Assembly (NCBI GenBank): GCA_009901575.1
Contig: WXYP01000001.1
Coordinates: forward strand, 806,001-870,000
Origin: Flavobacteriaceae bacterium R38
GTDB taxonomy: Bacteria; Bacteroidota; Bacteroidia; Flavobacteriales; Flavobacteriaceae
Direction of reading: 5' to 3'
DNA length: 64,000 nt
Part shown: positions 16,018-25,552 of the stretch, one piece after another
Layout of the letters: every line of letters starts with the position of its first letter
Position numbering within the stretch: position 1 is the first letter of the stretch
Program-made: the position numbers and the translations under genes
Notes under the pieces: model-generated
Told to the model about the DNA's origin: nothing
The model's input: only the letters and a program-made list of their open reading frames with translations
The model's database searches: none

Positions 16018-16160
16018 CAACCGATTAATAATTAAAATGCAGTAATTCACTTTTTTATAAATGTGTGTTTTTGAATAAAAATGTGAAAACTATTAAAGAT
16101 TTAAAATACATTTTTAATTTTTCAGACGTTATCTGAATACTGCAAAATTTATTTAAGAAT

Positions 16161-18095
16161 ATGTTAGAGAAGCATAAGATATTAAAGCTATTCTTAATTA
16201 ACTTCTTTGTGACAATTAGTTGTTTTCCCCAGACCACTAACGATCCGCTTTCGAAGTTTCAGAAGGCTAACTCTGTGAGTAAACGATTCGAAATTTTCTT
16301 TGAAAATAACGATAAGTACGTTTACAATTCTGCGTATAAATGGCTCGATAAAGTATCGGAGTATTTAAACGTAGCAGAGCAATCAAAAGATTCATCAGAA
16401 ATATTTAAATACAGGACTATGTTAACCAGGGTTTATCTTGACCTTGGTGAATATAAAAAAGGAGCACTTACCGGAGAGAAGCTGTATAAAAGCAATAAAA
16501 AACTAGATCTTCCCGTACGAAAAGAGCTTTTCAAAATTATGGATGAAGCCTATGAAAGATTAGGACTTTTTGAAAAGCAATTGGAAGTACGCACAGAAAT
16601 GAAGAAAAACGGGCAAAGAATACAACTTTATGAAGTTTATTCTAACCTGGGACTTCACAGGCAGGCGATGATGGACTACATAATTGATGTAAAACCAACC
16701 ATCGATGAAAATAATTACCTGGATTATGCCGAATACAATAATAGTTTAGCAACTTTTTTAAGAAAAGATGGTAATTTTTATTCTGCCCGACAAAAAATTG
16801 AAACTGCTCTTAGTTATGTAGACTTATACTTGAAAGACACTAGTGTTGAAAAATCCCCTGAAGAGTTTCGAGATGCAGTATTTCTTCGAGGAACCATTCA
16901 AGGTAATTTAGGTAAATGTCTTATTGCCGTTGGAGAAATAGAAGATGCTATTCCACTGTTAGAAGCTGGAGCATCGTCCAGTAAAGAGCATGACAAAGGT
17001 AAATTTTCGCCCAGGCTAATAGATATGTGGGTAGATTTAGCCGATTCTCATATGCAATTGGGAAAACCCTTTATAGCCAAATCTTATTTAGATAGTATAG
17101 CAAAATCAAATCAATCTATTTACATTACAGAATATAATCGCCTTTTAGCAGACTACTATTTAAATATAGGTGATACAGATTCTGCATCTTATATTTTTAA
17201 AGATTACATTAAAATAAAAGACTCTATTTACGATCATAGTAAAAAGAAAGAATTGTTGGGCTTGTTAGTAAACTTTGATTTGGATAATCAAAAAGACATT
17301 ATTCAGCAACAACGCCTGAATCTGGAGAAAACAAAAGCCGAGATATCTCAGAGAGACAGAAAGATAAATTATGGAATCATAGCCTTAGTATTTACTTTGG
17401 TGAGTTTAGGAGCTGTAGCTTTCGCTTATTTTAAGAGTGTAAAAAATAAACGTTTGATACAAGATCAAAATAAAATAATAGAAACGGCATTAGTTGAAAA
17501 AGATTCGTTATTGAAAGAGATACACCACAGGGTAAAGAATAATTTACAAATGGTATCCAGTCTTCTGAGTATGCAGACAAAAAATACAAAGAGTAAAGAG
17601 GCGATAGAAGCTTTAGAAGAAGGAAAAAGCCGTGTAAAAGCGATGGCATTAATCCATCAGAAATTATATCAGAATGAAGGTTTGGCGGTTATTGAAATGC
17701 AGGCATACGTAGAATCTTTGGTTAATAGTATTCAATCGGTGTACAAAAAAGGAGGTCATGATGTCAATATTAATATTGATGCAGAAGGTACAGAACTTGA
17801 TATAGACAGAGCTATTCCAATGGGATTAATCCTTAACGAATTGGTTTCTAACTCTTTTAAATACGCTTTCCCTAACAAAGAAGGCGGGCAGATTTATATC
17901 AACATCAGAAAAAATGGAGAGCAAGGCTTCTTTGAGTATACAGATAATGGAAAAGGACTTCCGGAAGATATAGAAGAAAGAAGTAACAGCTCAATGGGAG
18001 TAAAATTGATACAACGCTTAGTCAATCAGTTACGTTCTAATCTTAATATTGATAAAGATGCTAAAGGAGCACGGTTCTGGTTTGAATTTAGCTAA
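16161..18095 (+). CDS. TPR-containing sensor histidine kinase, HisKA_2 type
   Basis: The 644-residue protein has a signal/anchor segment (residues ~7-23), a periplasmic TPR-like helical region (to about 390), a short coiled coil, one membrane helix (~405-424), a HisKA_2 phosphotransfer domain with EIHHRVKNNLQMVSSLLSMQ (His 455/456) and a HATPase_c domain (N-box LILNELVSNSFKYA, G-box YTDNGKGLP). There is no receiver domain, so it should pass phosphate to a separate regulator; the LytTR protein encoded 814 bases upstream on the same strand is the natural candidate. The signal sensed is unknown. Its own promoter carries the same paired sites as the two candidate small RNAs, suggesting autoregulation. 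Confidence 0.9.
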   Translation: MLEKHKILKLFLINFFVTISCFPQTTNDPLSKFQKANSVSKRFEIFFENNDKYVYNSAYKWLDKVSEYLNVAEQSKDSSEIFKYRTMLTRVYLDLGEYKKGALTGEKLYKSNKKLDLPVRKELFKIMDEAYERLGLFEKQLEVRTEMKKNGQRIQLYEVYSNLGLHRQAMMDYIIDVKPTIDENNYLDYAEYNNSLATFLRKDGNFYSARQKIETALSYVDLYLKDTSVEKSPEEFRDAVFLRGTIQGNLGKCLIAVGEIEDAIPLLEAGASSSKEHDKGKFSPRLIDMWVDLADSHMQLGKPFIAKSYLDSIAKSNQSIYITEYNRLLADYYLNIGDTDSASYIFKDYIKIKDSIYDHSKKKELLGLLVNFDLDNQKDIIQQQRLNLEKTKAEISQRDRKINYGIIALVFTLVSLGAVAFAYFKSVKNKRLIQDQNKIIETALVEKDSLLKEIHHRVKNNLQMVSSLLSMQTKNTKSKEAIEALEEGKSRVKAMALIHQKLYQNEGLAVIEMQAYVESLVNSIQSVYKKGGHDVNINIDAEGTELDIDRAIPMGLILNELVSNSFKYAFPNKEGGQIYINIRKNGEQGFFEYTDNGKGLPEDIEERSNSSMGVKLIQRLVNQLRSNLNIDKDAKGARFWFEFS

Positions 18096-18096
18096 C

Positions 18097-18891
18097 TCAC
18101 CTGACTTTACTTTTTAGCACCATTCTATGCAGTAGTTTAGGAAAAATACGTTTTACATAAATTCCCATAACTTCTCGTTTTCCAATATATACTTCAAACT
18201 TCCTCTTTTCTATAGCCTGGATCATTTTTCTGGTAAAAGAAGCGATTGTTAAACCATTTTTGGTGGCTTCATCATTAGTGTTTTGGGTATTCCCATTTGC
18301 AGTTAGTGCGTTGATTGCTATTTGAGTTTGAACAAAGCCCGGGCATACCATAGTGACAAAAACTCCATCTTTTTCGTGTTCCATTCTTAAAACATCAAAA
18401 TAACCATGTAAAGCATGCTTAGCTCCACTGTAACCAGACCTGTAAGGAGATCCGAATTTTCCCATTAAACTGGTTACAGTAACAAAATGACCAGCTTGGT
18501 TTTCTATAAAATGAGGTAATAAGGCTTTAGTTAATGCTACTGTACCTAAGTAATTAACTTCGATAAGTTTTTTATCAACTTCAAAATCAGTTTCAATAAT
18601 CAAAGAACGTTGACTAACTCCTCCGTTGTTGATTAAAATATCAATCCCATTAAAAAAATCAATAGCTTGTTGCACTTTGGGTTTCATACTACCATAATCC
18701 GTCAGATCCAGTGGCAGAATATGAATATTTTCTGGCGCATCACAACTATTTTTCACTCTGATTAATTCTTCTTCTCTGCGCGCAGATAAAATAAGCTTAC
18801 ACCCTTTTTTTGATAGCGCATATGCCAAACCTTCTCCGATTCCACTGGAAGCCCCGGTAACCCATATTACCTTGTTAGAAATACTTTTCAA
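18097..18891 (-). CDS. Short-chain dehydrogenase/reductase
   Basis: A 264-residue NAD(P)-dependent oxidoreductase of the classical SDR family. It shows the cofactor motif TGASSGIG, NNGG (for NNAG), the catalytic Ser in VTSLMGKFG and the YSGAKHAL Tyr-Lys pair. A basic, moderately hydrophobic C-terminus (FPKLLHRMVLK) may associate with the membrane, as in DltE/DHRS7-like members. Substrate is unknown. It is convergent with the sensor kinase (one base between the genes) and divergent from menC. Confidence 0.88.
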   Translation of the reverse strand: MKSISNKVIWVTGASSGIGEGLAYALSKKGCKLILSARREEELIRVKNSCDAPENIHILPLDLTDYGSMKPKVQQAIDFFNGIDILINNGGVSQRSLIIETDFEVDKKLIEVNYLGTVALTKALLPHFIENQAGHFVTVTSLMGKFGSPYRSGYSGAKHALHGYFDVLRMEHEKDGVFVTMVCPGFVQTQIAINALTANGNTQNTNDEATKNGLTIASFTRKMIQAIEKRKFEVYIGKREVMGIYVKRIFPKLLHRMVLKSKVR

Positions 18892-18945
18892 TTATTTGAT
18901 GTTTATTAGGAGGTAATTTATGATTAAATTAGCTGCGATCAAAAC

Positions 18946-19983
18946 ATGAAAGCCACTTATAAAAAATACACTCTTAAATTTAAACGTCCTAGTGGGACAT
19001 CTCGCGGAATACTTACTGATAAGGAAACCTGGTTTATACAGATTGAAGATAAAGAGAATAAAGGTATAGGAGAATGCGGAATCTTGAGAGGGTTAAGCGC
19101 AGACGATACTACAGATTATGAATCAAAATTAGCCTGGACCTGTGAAAATATTTCTTTGGGGTTAAATACTCTTTATGAAGAGTTAAGGGCATATCCGAGT
19201 ATTCAGTTTGGTTTAGAACAGGCATTCAGAATGTTGGAAACCAAATCTTCTTTTAAGTTATTTCCATCAGGTTTTACCAGTGAAGAAAAAGCTATAGCCA
19301 TTAATGGACTCGTATGGATGGGAGATGAAGCTTTTATGAAGTCTCAGATTGAAGAAAAAATAAATACCGGATTTACATGTATCAAGCTTAAAATAGGAGC
19401 AATTGATTTTGATACCGAAGTAAAGTTAATTCGTTCTATTCGAAAAGATTTTAATGCACAGGAAATAGAAATACGGGTAGATGCTAATGGAGCATTTAAA
19501 GCAGAAGAAGCTTTAGAAAAACTAAAAACCTTGTCAGAGTTAGAATTACATTCCATAGAACAACCGATTAAGCAGGGGCAAATCGATCAAATGGCAGTTC
19601 TTTGTGAAAACACTCCCCTGGATATTGCCTTAGATGAAGAGTTAATTGGTATTTTTGATGTAACAAACAAGCAAAAAATAGTACAAACAATACAACCTCA
19701 ATATATCATTTTGAAACCAAGTTTAATAGGAGGATATAAAGGATCCCAGGAGTGGATTGATCTTGCAGAAAAGTATGAGATTGGCTGGTGGATAACGAGT
19801 GCTTTAGAAAGTAATGTAGGACTTAATGCTATTGCGCAATGGACATACACTAAAGAGAGTGATATGCCACAAGGATTGGGAACGGGAAGTTTATTTACTA
19901 ATAACTTTGAAAGTCCGTTAGAAGTAGAAAACGGGAAACTTTATTACAGAGAAAATAAAAATTGGAACTTTAATTTAATATAG
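18946..19983 (+). CDS. menC: o-Succinylbenzoate synthase
   Basis: MenC dehydrates SHCHC to o-succinylbenzoate in menaquinone synthesis and belongs to the enolase superfamily. The expected residues are visible: Lys in CIKLKIGAIDFD, metal ligands Asp in RVDANGAF, Glu in SIEQPI and Asp in LDEELIG, and a Lys in ILKPSLIGG. The N-terminal capping domain opens KRPSGTSRGIL. At 345 residues it has the family length. The following CPBP protease begins 5 bases later and menE 11 bases after that, so the three form an operon. Confidence 0.95.
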   Translation: MKATYKKYTLKFKRPSGTSRGILTDKETWFIQIEDKENKGIGECGILRGLSADDTTDYESKLAWTCENISLGLNTLYEELRAYPSIQFGLEQAFRMLETKSSFKLFPSGFTSEEKAIAINGLVWMGDEAFMKSQIEEKINTGFTCIKLKIGAIDFDTEVKLIRSIRKDFNAQEIEIRVDANGAFKAEEALEKLKTLSELELHSIEQPIKQGQIDQMAVLCENTPLDIALDEELIGIFDVTNKQKIVQTIQPQYIILKPSLIGGYKGSQEWIDLAEKYEIGWWITSALESNVGLNAIAQWTYTKESDMPQGLGTGSLFTNNFESPLEVENGKLYYRENKNWNFNLI

Positions 19984-19988
19984 AATAC

Positions 19989-20942
19989 ATGTATATCAGT
20001 CAGGCTTTTAAAATTCAACATGATTTTTGGAGATATGTTGTTGGAACGATGGTAGTGATCGGGGTGAATCTTTTAGGGCAATTCCCTTTTTTAATAGCAA
20101 TTTTATTGAAAGGAGATGATTCTGTTCTGTCCATGGGGAATGATCCTACGGCAGTTTTAAATATACTGGATAAGAATACTACATTATTTTTTATCCTATT
20201 ACCGTTTGCGTTGAGTTTAATTGCACTGTTTTTTATTGTAAAATTTCTTCATAAGCAAAGCATAACTTCTCTTACTACTTCACGAAAGAAGATAGACTGG
20301 AAACGTGTTTTTTTTGCATTCGGATTATGGACGATAATAACAATTATTACTATTGGAGCAGATTATTACTCTTCTCCGGAAAATTACCAGCTTAATTTCA
20401 AACTCGTACCTTTTCTCATCTTAGCATTAATAGCCTTTATTTTTATACCGATGCAAACAAGTGTTGAAGAGTATATATTTAGAGGGTATTTGATGCAGGG
20501 TATTGGGACTTTGACAAAAAATAAATGGCTGCCTTTGGTAATAACATCATTTACCTTTGGAATGTTACATATTGCCAATCCTGAAGTAGATAAATTAGGC
20601 TATATTATTCTCGTATATTATATAGGTACAGGTTTTTTTCTGGGGATTTTAACATTAATGGATGAAGGAATGGAGTTGGCACTTGGATTTCATGCAGCAA
20701 ATAATCTCATCTCTGCACTTTTGGTAACAGCCGATTGGACAGCTTTTCAAACACATTCTGTTTTTAAAGATATTTCAGAACCGACAGCTGGATTTGATGT
20801 TCTTATTCCTATACTTATAGTATATCCTATATTACTTTTCATTTTTGCTAAAAAATATAAATGGTCAGACTGGAAAGAAAAGTTATTCGGAAAAGTTACC
20901 CCACCAACAACTACTGTTATTGAAGAAATAGGAGTTCAATAA
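19989..20942 (+). CDS. CPBP-family intramembrane glutamic endopeptidase
   Basis: A 317-residue polytopic membrane protein of the CPBP (Abi) family. The catalytic motif SVEEYIFRGYL supplies EExxxR, and the conserved His residues follow in FGMLHIAN and GFHAANN, in separate membrane helices, as in Rce1/MroQ-type proteases. About eight hydrophobic segments are present. The substrate is unknown. Its position between menC and menE is probably only operonic, since no step of the pathway needs a protease. Confidence 0.9.
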   Translation: MYISQAFKIQHDFWRYVVGTMVVIGVNLLGQFPFLIAILLKGDDSVLSMGNDPTAVLNILDKNTTLFFILLPFALSLIALFFIVKFLHKQSITSLTTSRKKIDWKRVFFAFGLWTIITIITIGADYYSSPENYQLNFKLVPFLILALIAFIFIPMQTSVEEYIFRGYLMQGIGTLTKNKWLPLVITSFTFGMLHIANPEVDKLGYIILVYYIGTGFFLGILTLMDEGMELALGFHAANNLISALLVTADWTAFQTHSVFKDISEPTAGFDVLIPILIVYPILLFIFAKKYKWSDWKEKLFGKVTPPTTTVIEEIGVQ

Positions 20943-20953
20943 ATTGAATTAGT

Positions 20954-22027
20954 TTGAAACCAGCATTTAAAAATGTTCATTCAAAATTTAAGTTTAATAA
21001 CCTTTCTTTTAACCGGGAAGAATTAAAGGAAGTAGCCTATTGTCTAGTTAAAGAGGGGCTTCCTTTTGAGCAATCGATTGGGGATTTTTTAATCGATTGG
21101 TTAAATGATAAAACACATGTTGAGGTACAAACTTCAGGTACTACAGGAACTCCAAAAACAATTCGCTTAGACAAGCAGCATATGGTTAATTCTGCTATTG
21201 CCACAGGGAATTTCTTCAAAATTAATCCGGGAGATAGCGCGCTTCATTGTTTACCGTCAAAGTTTATAGCAGGTAAAATGATGTTGGTCAGAGCAATGAT
21301 TCTGGGGTTAGAAATAGATGTTGTACCTCCAAGTTCAAATCCGTTAGATAAAATAGACAGCACATATGATTTTTGTGCAATGGTTCCGTTACAAGTTCAA
21401 AATTCAATAACCAGACTACATCACATAAAAAAGCTTATTATAGGCGGAGCAAAAGCCTCTAATGATCTTATCCAAAAGATACAAGGCATTCCTGTAGAAG
21501 CCTATGAAACTTATGGAATGACAGAGACTATAACTCATATAGCAGCTAAAAAACTCAATCATTTTAAAGATCAAAAAGAAAAATTAAATGCAGCTTTTAA
21601 AACGTTACCAGGTGTTTTGATTAAAACAGATGATAGAAATTGTTTGATAATAGATGTTCCTAAAGTTTCTGATAAAAAAATAATTACCAATGATGTGGTT
21701 GAGATTATTTCTGAAAACACATTTCATTGGCTGGGTAGATATGACAATATTATCAATTCAGGAGGAATAAAATTAATTCCGGAACAGATAGAATCAAAAT
21801 TAACAGGAATTATAAAAGGCAGGTTTTTTGTTACTTCGAAAAAAGATAAACAACTTGGAGAAAAATTAGTGTTAGTGGTTGAAGGTGCTAACAATAGTGA
21901 AGAAGAACTCCTTGATAAAATAAAGAAACTAAATACAATTAGTAAATACGAAATACCTAAAGAAATCCTTTTTTCAGACCATCTTAAGACCACTAAAAAT
22001 GGTAAAATCATAAGATCTTTAGAATAG
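20954..22027 (+). CDS. menE: o-Succinylbenzoate-CoA ligase
   Basis: MenE activates o-succinylbenzoate with ATP and CoA. The 357 residues hold the AMP-binding P-loop QTSGTTGTPKTIRLDK, YETYGMTETITHIA, the hinge region WLGRYDNIINSGGIK and a C-terminal lysine in TKNGKIIRSLE. It is shorter than E. coli MenE (about 450 residues), as usual for Bacteroidota. The start is TTG at 20954 (MKPAFKNV); no in-frame ATG occurs at a fitting place. Its product feeds MenB. Confidence 0.93.
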   Translation: MKPAFKNVHSKFKFNNLSFNREELKEVAYCLVKEGLPFEQSIGDFLIDWLNDKTHVEVQTSGTTGTPKTIRLDKQHMVNSAIATGNFFKINPGDSALHCLPSKFIAGKMMLVRAMILGLEIDVVPPSSNPLDKIDSTYDFCAMVPLQVQNSITRLHHIKKLIIGGAKASNDLIQKIQGIPVEAYETYGMTETITHIAAKKLNHFKDQKEKLNAAFKTLPGVLIKTDDRNCLIIDVPKVSDKKIITNDVVEIISENTFHWLGRYDNIINSGGIKLIPEQIESKLTGIIKGRFFVTSKKDKQLGEKLVLVVEGANNSEEELLDKIKKLNTISKYEIPKEILFSDHLKTTKNGKIIRSLE

Positions 22028-22118
22028 AAATCGGTTTGATTTTGATTATAATGATTTAGTGTTATTGAATTTTGAAAATTAATTTGATTACTTTAGAAGA
22101 AAGAACCAATCTATAAAA

Positions 22119-23462
22119 ATGATGAAGAAAATAATATTTTATTTATTGATAACAGCTCCTTTTTTAGGCTTAGGACAAGAAATACTTCAGGAAAAAGATA
22201 GAGCCAGAGTAATTGATGAAATATTAGACGATCGTTTTAATAATTTACTTCCACAACTCATGGATAAGAATGAAATCGATATGTGGATAATTATTTCCAG
22301 GGAATATAATGAAGACCCCGTTCTAAAAACGATGTTACCTGCAACCTGGTTAAATGCAAGACGTAGAACTATTTTAGTTTTTTATAGAGATCTTTCTAAA
22401 AATACTATTGAAAAGTTAGCTATTGCCAGGTATAATGTGGGAAAAAATATTCTTTCTGCATGGGATAAAGAAAAAGAACCCAATCAATGGAAAAGGTTAG
22501 TAGAAATTATAAACAAACGCAATCCGAAAAAAATAGGATTAAATTTTTCTGAGCATTTTAATATTGCAGACGGACTAGTAAAAACAGATTATGAAGAATT
22601 TGTAAAGAACCTCCCCAAAAAATATATCAATAAAATTGTTTCAGCAGAAAAATTGGCTATTGGATGGATTGAAACGAGAACAGAAAGAGAAATGATTATC
22701 TACAACCAATTGGTAGCTATAACACACGATATTATTGCTGAAGCTTTTTCAGAAAAAGTAATTACTCCGGGAATCACAACTACTACAGATATTGAATGGT
22801 GGATGCGTCAGAAAGTAACCGATTTAGGATTAGAAACGTGGTTTCACCCATCTGTCGATATACAAAGAAGTAACGAAGGGTTAGGAAATCATTTGTATTC
22901 TTTTTCTAACAGGCCAGAACAAATGGTGGTGTTACCGGGAGATCTTTTACATTGCGACTTTGGGATCACATACTTGAGATTGAATACAGATTGCCAGGAA
23001 CTGGCTTATGTATTAAGGCCTGAAGAAAAAGAAGCGCCTCAGTTTTTAAAAGATGCGTTAAGAGATGGGAATAAGGTTCAGGATTATTTAACTGATAATT
23101 TTAAAACAGGAAAAACCGGGAATGAAATTCTATTGAAATCGTTAAATGATGCAAAAGAAAACGGATTAAAACCAGCTATTTATACACATCCACTCGGAAG
23201 CTATGGTCACTCTTCTGGACCTACCATAGGAATGTGGGATGCACAGGGAGGGGTACCGCATACAGGAGATTATCCGTTATACCCCAATACTGTTTATGCC
23301 ATAGAATTGAATACAACTGTAACCTTACCCGAATGGAAACGAGATATCAGAATTATGCTTGAGGAAGCAGGGTTTTACGGAGAAAACGGATTTAAATATG
23401 TAAATGGAAGACAGACAGAACTATTGATTATTCCGAGAACATCCAGTCACTTAAAAAAATAA
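22119..23462 (+). CDS. Secreted M24-family metallopeptidase (Xaa-Pro peptidase-like)
   Basis: This 447-residue protein has a signal peptide (cleavage expected near LGLGQ) and a C-terminal pita-bread (creatinase/aminopeptidase P) domain. Probable metal ligands are the Asp of LLHCDFGI, Asp in LNTDCQEL, His in SYGHSSGPTIG, and Glu residues in YAIELNTT and the ARTE-like 'QTELLI' end. The N-terminal domain has the creatinase-N pattern (EIDMWIIISREYNEDPVL). It should act on peptides in the periplasm or outside the cell, with specificity for proline not provable here. Convergent with the carboxylase gene. Confidence 0.88.
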   Translation: MMKKIIFYLLITAPFLGLGQEILQEKDRARVIDEILDDRFNNLLPQLMDKNEIDMWIIISREYNEDPVLKTMLPATWLNARRRTILVFYRDLSKNTIEKLAIARYNVGKNILSAWDKEKEPNQWKRLVEIINKRNPKKIGLNFSEHFNIADGLVKTDYEEFVKNLPKKYINKIVSAEKLAIGWIETRTEREMIIYNQLVAITHDIIAEAFSEKVITPGITTTTDIEWWMRQKVTDLGLETWFHPSVDIQRSNEGLGNHLYSFSNRPEQMVVLPGDLLHCDFGITYLRLNTDCQELAYVLRPEEKEAPQFLKDALRDGNKVQDYLTDNFKTGKTGNEILLKSLNDAKENGLKPAIYTHPLGSYGHSSGPTIGMWDAQGGVPHTGDYPLYPNTVYAIELNTTVTLPEWKRDIRIMLEEAGFYGENGFKYVNGRQTELLIIPRTSSHLKK

Positions 23463-23499
23463 CTATTAAGTCTAAAAATTAAACAAATATATCCCTGAA

Positions 23500-25128
23500 T
23501 TAAACCTGGATAACCCCAAGATTAAAAGGTTTTTCTATAGGTGCATGATCTGCTGCTTCAATCCCCATAGAAATCCACTTTCGAGTATCTAAAGGATCAA
23601 TAATAGCATCAGTCCACAAACGTGCTGCTGCATAGTAAGGAGATATTTGTGCATCATAACGAGACTTAATTTTACCAAAAAGCTCCTGTTCTTTTTCTTT
23701 TGTAATTTCTTCTCCTTTCTTCTTTAAAGAAGCAGTTTCTATCTGGAGCAATACTTTGGCAGCCTGGGCACCTCCCATTACAGCTAATTCTGCACTAGGC
23801 CATGCAGCAATTAATCTGGGGTCATATGCTTTTCCGCACATTGCATAATTACCGGCTCCATAGCTGTTACCCACAACAATTGTAAACTTAGGTACAACAG
23901 AGTTACTAACGGCATTTACCATTTTGGCTCCATCCTTAATTATTCCTCCGTGTTCACTTTTACTACCTACCATAAAACCAGTCACATCTTGTAAAAAGAC
24001 AAGCGGGATTTTTTTCTGATTACAATTGGCAATAAAACGAGTAGCTTTATCCGCAGAATCTGAATAAATAACTCCTCCGAATTGCATTTCTCCCTTTTTA
24101 GTTTTTACAACTTTTCGCTGATTGGCAATAATACCAACTGCCCATCCGTCGATTCTTGCATAACCGGTAATTATAGATTGGCCATAACCTGCTTTGTATT
24201 CTTCAAATTCAGAATCGTCTACCAATCGCTTAATGATCTCCATCATGTCATACTGGTCGGTACGCAATTTGGGTAGTATACCATAAATCTCTTCTTGTTT
24301 CTCTTTTGGCATTTTGGGTGTTACCCTGCTGTAACCAGCTTTTTCGTAATCTCCAATCTTATCAATAATGTTCTTTATAGTATCTAACGCATCTTTATCG
24401 TCTTTAGACTTATAATCGGTAACACCACTTATTTCACAGTGTGTAGTTGCCCCTCCTAAAGTTTCATTATCAATAGTTTCTCCGATAGCTGCTTTTACTA
24501 AATAACTTCCGGCAAGAAAAATACTTCCTGTTTTATCTACAATTAATGCTTCGTCACTCATAATAGGCAAATAAGCACCACCTGCAACACAACTTCCCAT
24601 TACAGCAGCAATTTGAGTAATTCCCATGCTACTCATTTTAGCATTATTTCTGAAAATACGTCCAAAATGCTCTTTATCAGGGAAAATCTCGTCCTGTAAC
24701 GGTAAATATACTCCCGCACTATCTACCAAATAAATAATAGGAAGCCTATTTTCCATAGCTATTTCTTGAGCTCTTAAATTCTTTTTACCGGTTATAGGAA
24801 ACCATGCACCAGCTTTAACAGTAGCATCGTTAGCAACGACCATACATTGTTTTCCTTTGATATAACCAATTTTAATAACAACTCCTCCAGATGGGCATCC
24901 ACCGTGTTCTTCATACATACCTTCACCTGTAAAAGCTCCAATCTCAATACTTTTGGTTTTTGCATCGAATAAATAATCGATTCTTTCCCTGGCTGTCATT
25001 TTCCCTTGAGAATGCAATTTCTCAATCCTTTTCTGTCCGCCCCCAAGTTTAATTTTTGATAATTTTCTTTTAAGGTCAGAAAGAAGTAGTTTATTGTGAT
25101 CTTCGTTTTTATTGAAGTTGATATCCAT
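23500..25128 (-). CDS. Acyl-CoA carboxylase, carboxyltransferase (beta) subunit, methylcrotonyl-CoA type
   Basis: A 542-residue biotin-dependent carboxyltransferase. It carries KMTARERIDYLFD, the first crotonase-like half with GGCPSGGVV and YLPLQDEIFPDKEHFG, and the second half with GNSYGAGNYAMCGKAYDP. The stretch VYLPLQDEIFPD and MGSCVAGGAYLPIMSDE are features of the methylcrotonyl-CoA (leucine degradation) type more than propionyl-CoA carboxylases. No biotin carboxylase alpha subunit or other leucine-degradation gene is adjacent, so the acyl substrate remains an inference. Confidence 0.88.
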   Translation of the reverse strand: MDINFNKNEDHNKLLLSDLKRKLSKIKLGGGQKRIEKLHSQGKMTARERIDYLFDAKTKSIEIGAFTGEGMYEEHGGCPSGGVVIKIGYIKGKQCMVVANDATVKAGAWFPITGKKNLRAQEIAMENRLPIIYLVDSAGVYLPLQDEIFPDKEHFGRIFRNNAKMSSMGITQIAAVMGSCVAGGAYLPIMSDEALIVDKTGSIFLAGSYLVKAAIGETIDNETLGGATTHCEISGVTDYKSKDDKDALDTIKNIIDKIGDYEKAGYSRVTPKMPKEKQEEIYGILPKLRTDQYDMMEIIKRLVDDSEFEEYKAGYGQSIITGYARIDGWAVGIIANQRKVVKTKKGEMQFGGVIYSDSADKATRFIANCNQKKIPLVFLQDVTGFMVGSKSEHGGIIKDGAKMVNAVSNSVVPKFTIVVGNSYGAGNYAMCGKAYDPRLIAAWPSAELAVMGGAQAAKVLLQIETASLKKKGEEITKEKEQELFGKIKSRYDAQISPYYAAARLWTDAIIDPLDTRKWISMGIEAADHAPIEKPFNLGVIQV

Positions 25129-25366
25129 ATTTATAATTTATTTAAAAGCGGTAGAATAGTCGTAGTAATGATTCTACTGCTTACCAAAAGATTGTTTTAT
25201 TTTAATTATATACTGTTTTAAGCATAAGTTTTTTTGGCGGATGCTAAAATACAAAAACGTTATAATTAATATTGCTTAAATATTGGTTAAAAAATCAGAT
25301 ATTTGTTATCCCAAATTAACTATGTAATTTTATAATCTATGATTTTGCTATTTAAAAGCTGCTATA

Positions 25367-25549
25367 ATGGGAATGAATAAAAATACAGTATTAGGATATG
25401 CAACTTTAATTATGATTATTGTTGGCCTTAGTTTGATAGCTTTAGGAGCCTTTAGGTACGATGATGTTGCCGGATATGGTTTCGCTGCTGTAGGGATAGG
25501 CTTTTTTGCAATAGCTTGGGTATTTAATGCATTAAAAGGAAGAGTTTAA
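25367..25549 (+). CDS. CAL67264-family small membrane protein
   Basis: A 60-residue protein with two hydrophobic helices (LGYATLIMIIVGLSLIALGA and YGFAAVGIGFFAIAWVF) separated by the short polar loop FRYDDVAG, the pattern of the CAL67264 family of Flavobacteriia. Function is unknown. It ends 3 bases before ettA and is likely co-transcribed with it. The second Met (MNKNTV, 25373) is an alternative start. Confidence 0.85.
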   Translation: MGMNKNTVLGYATLIMIIVGLSLIALGAFRYDDVAGYGFAAVGIGFFAIAWVFNALKGRV

Positions 25550-25552
25550 AAA

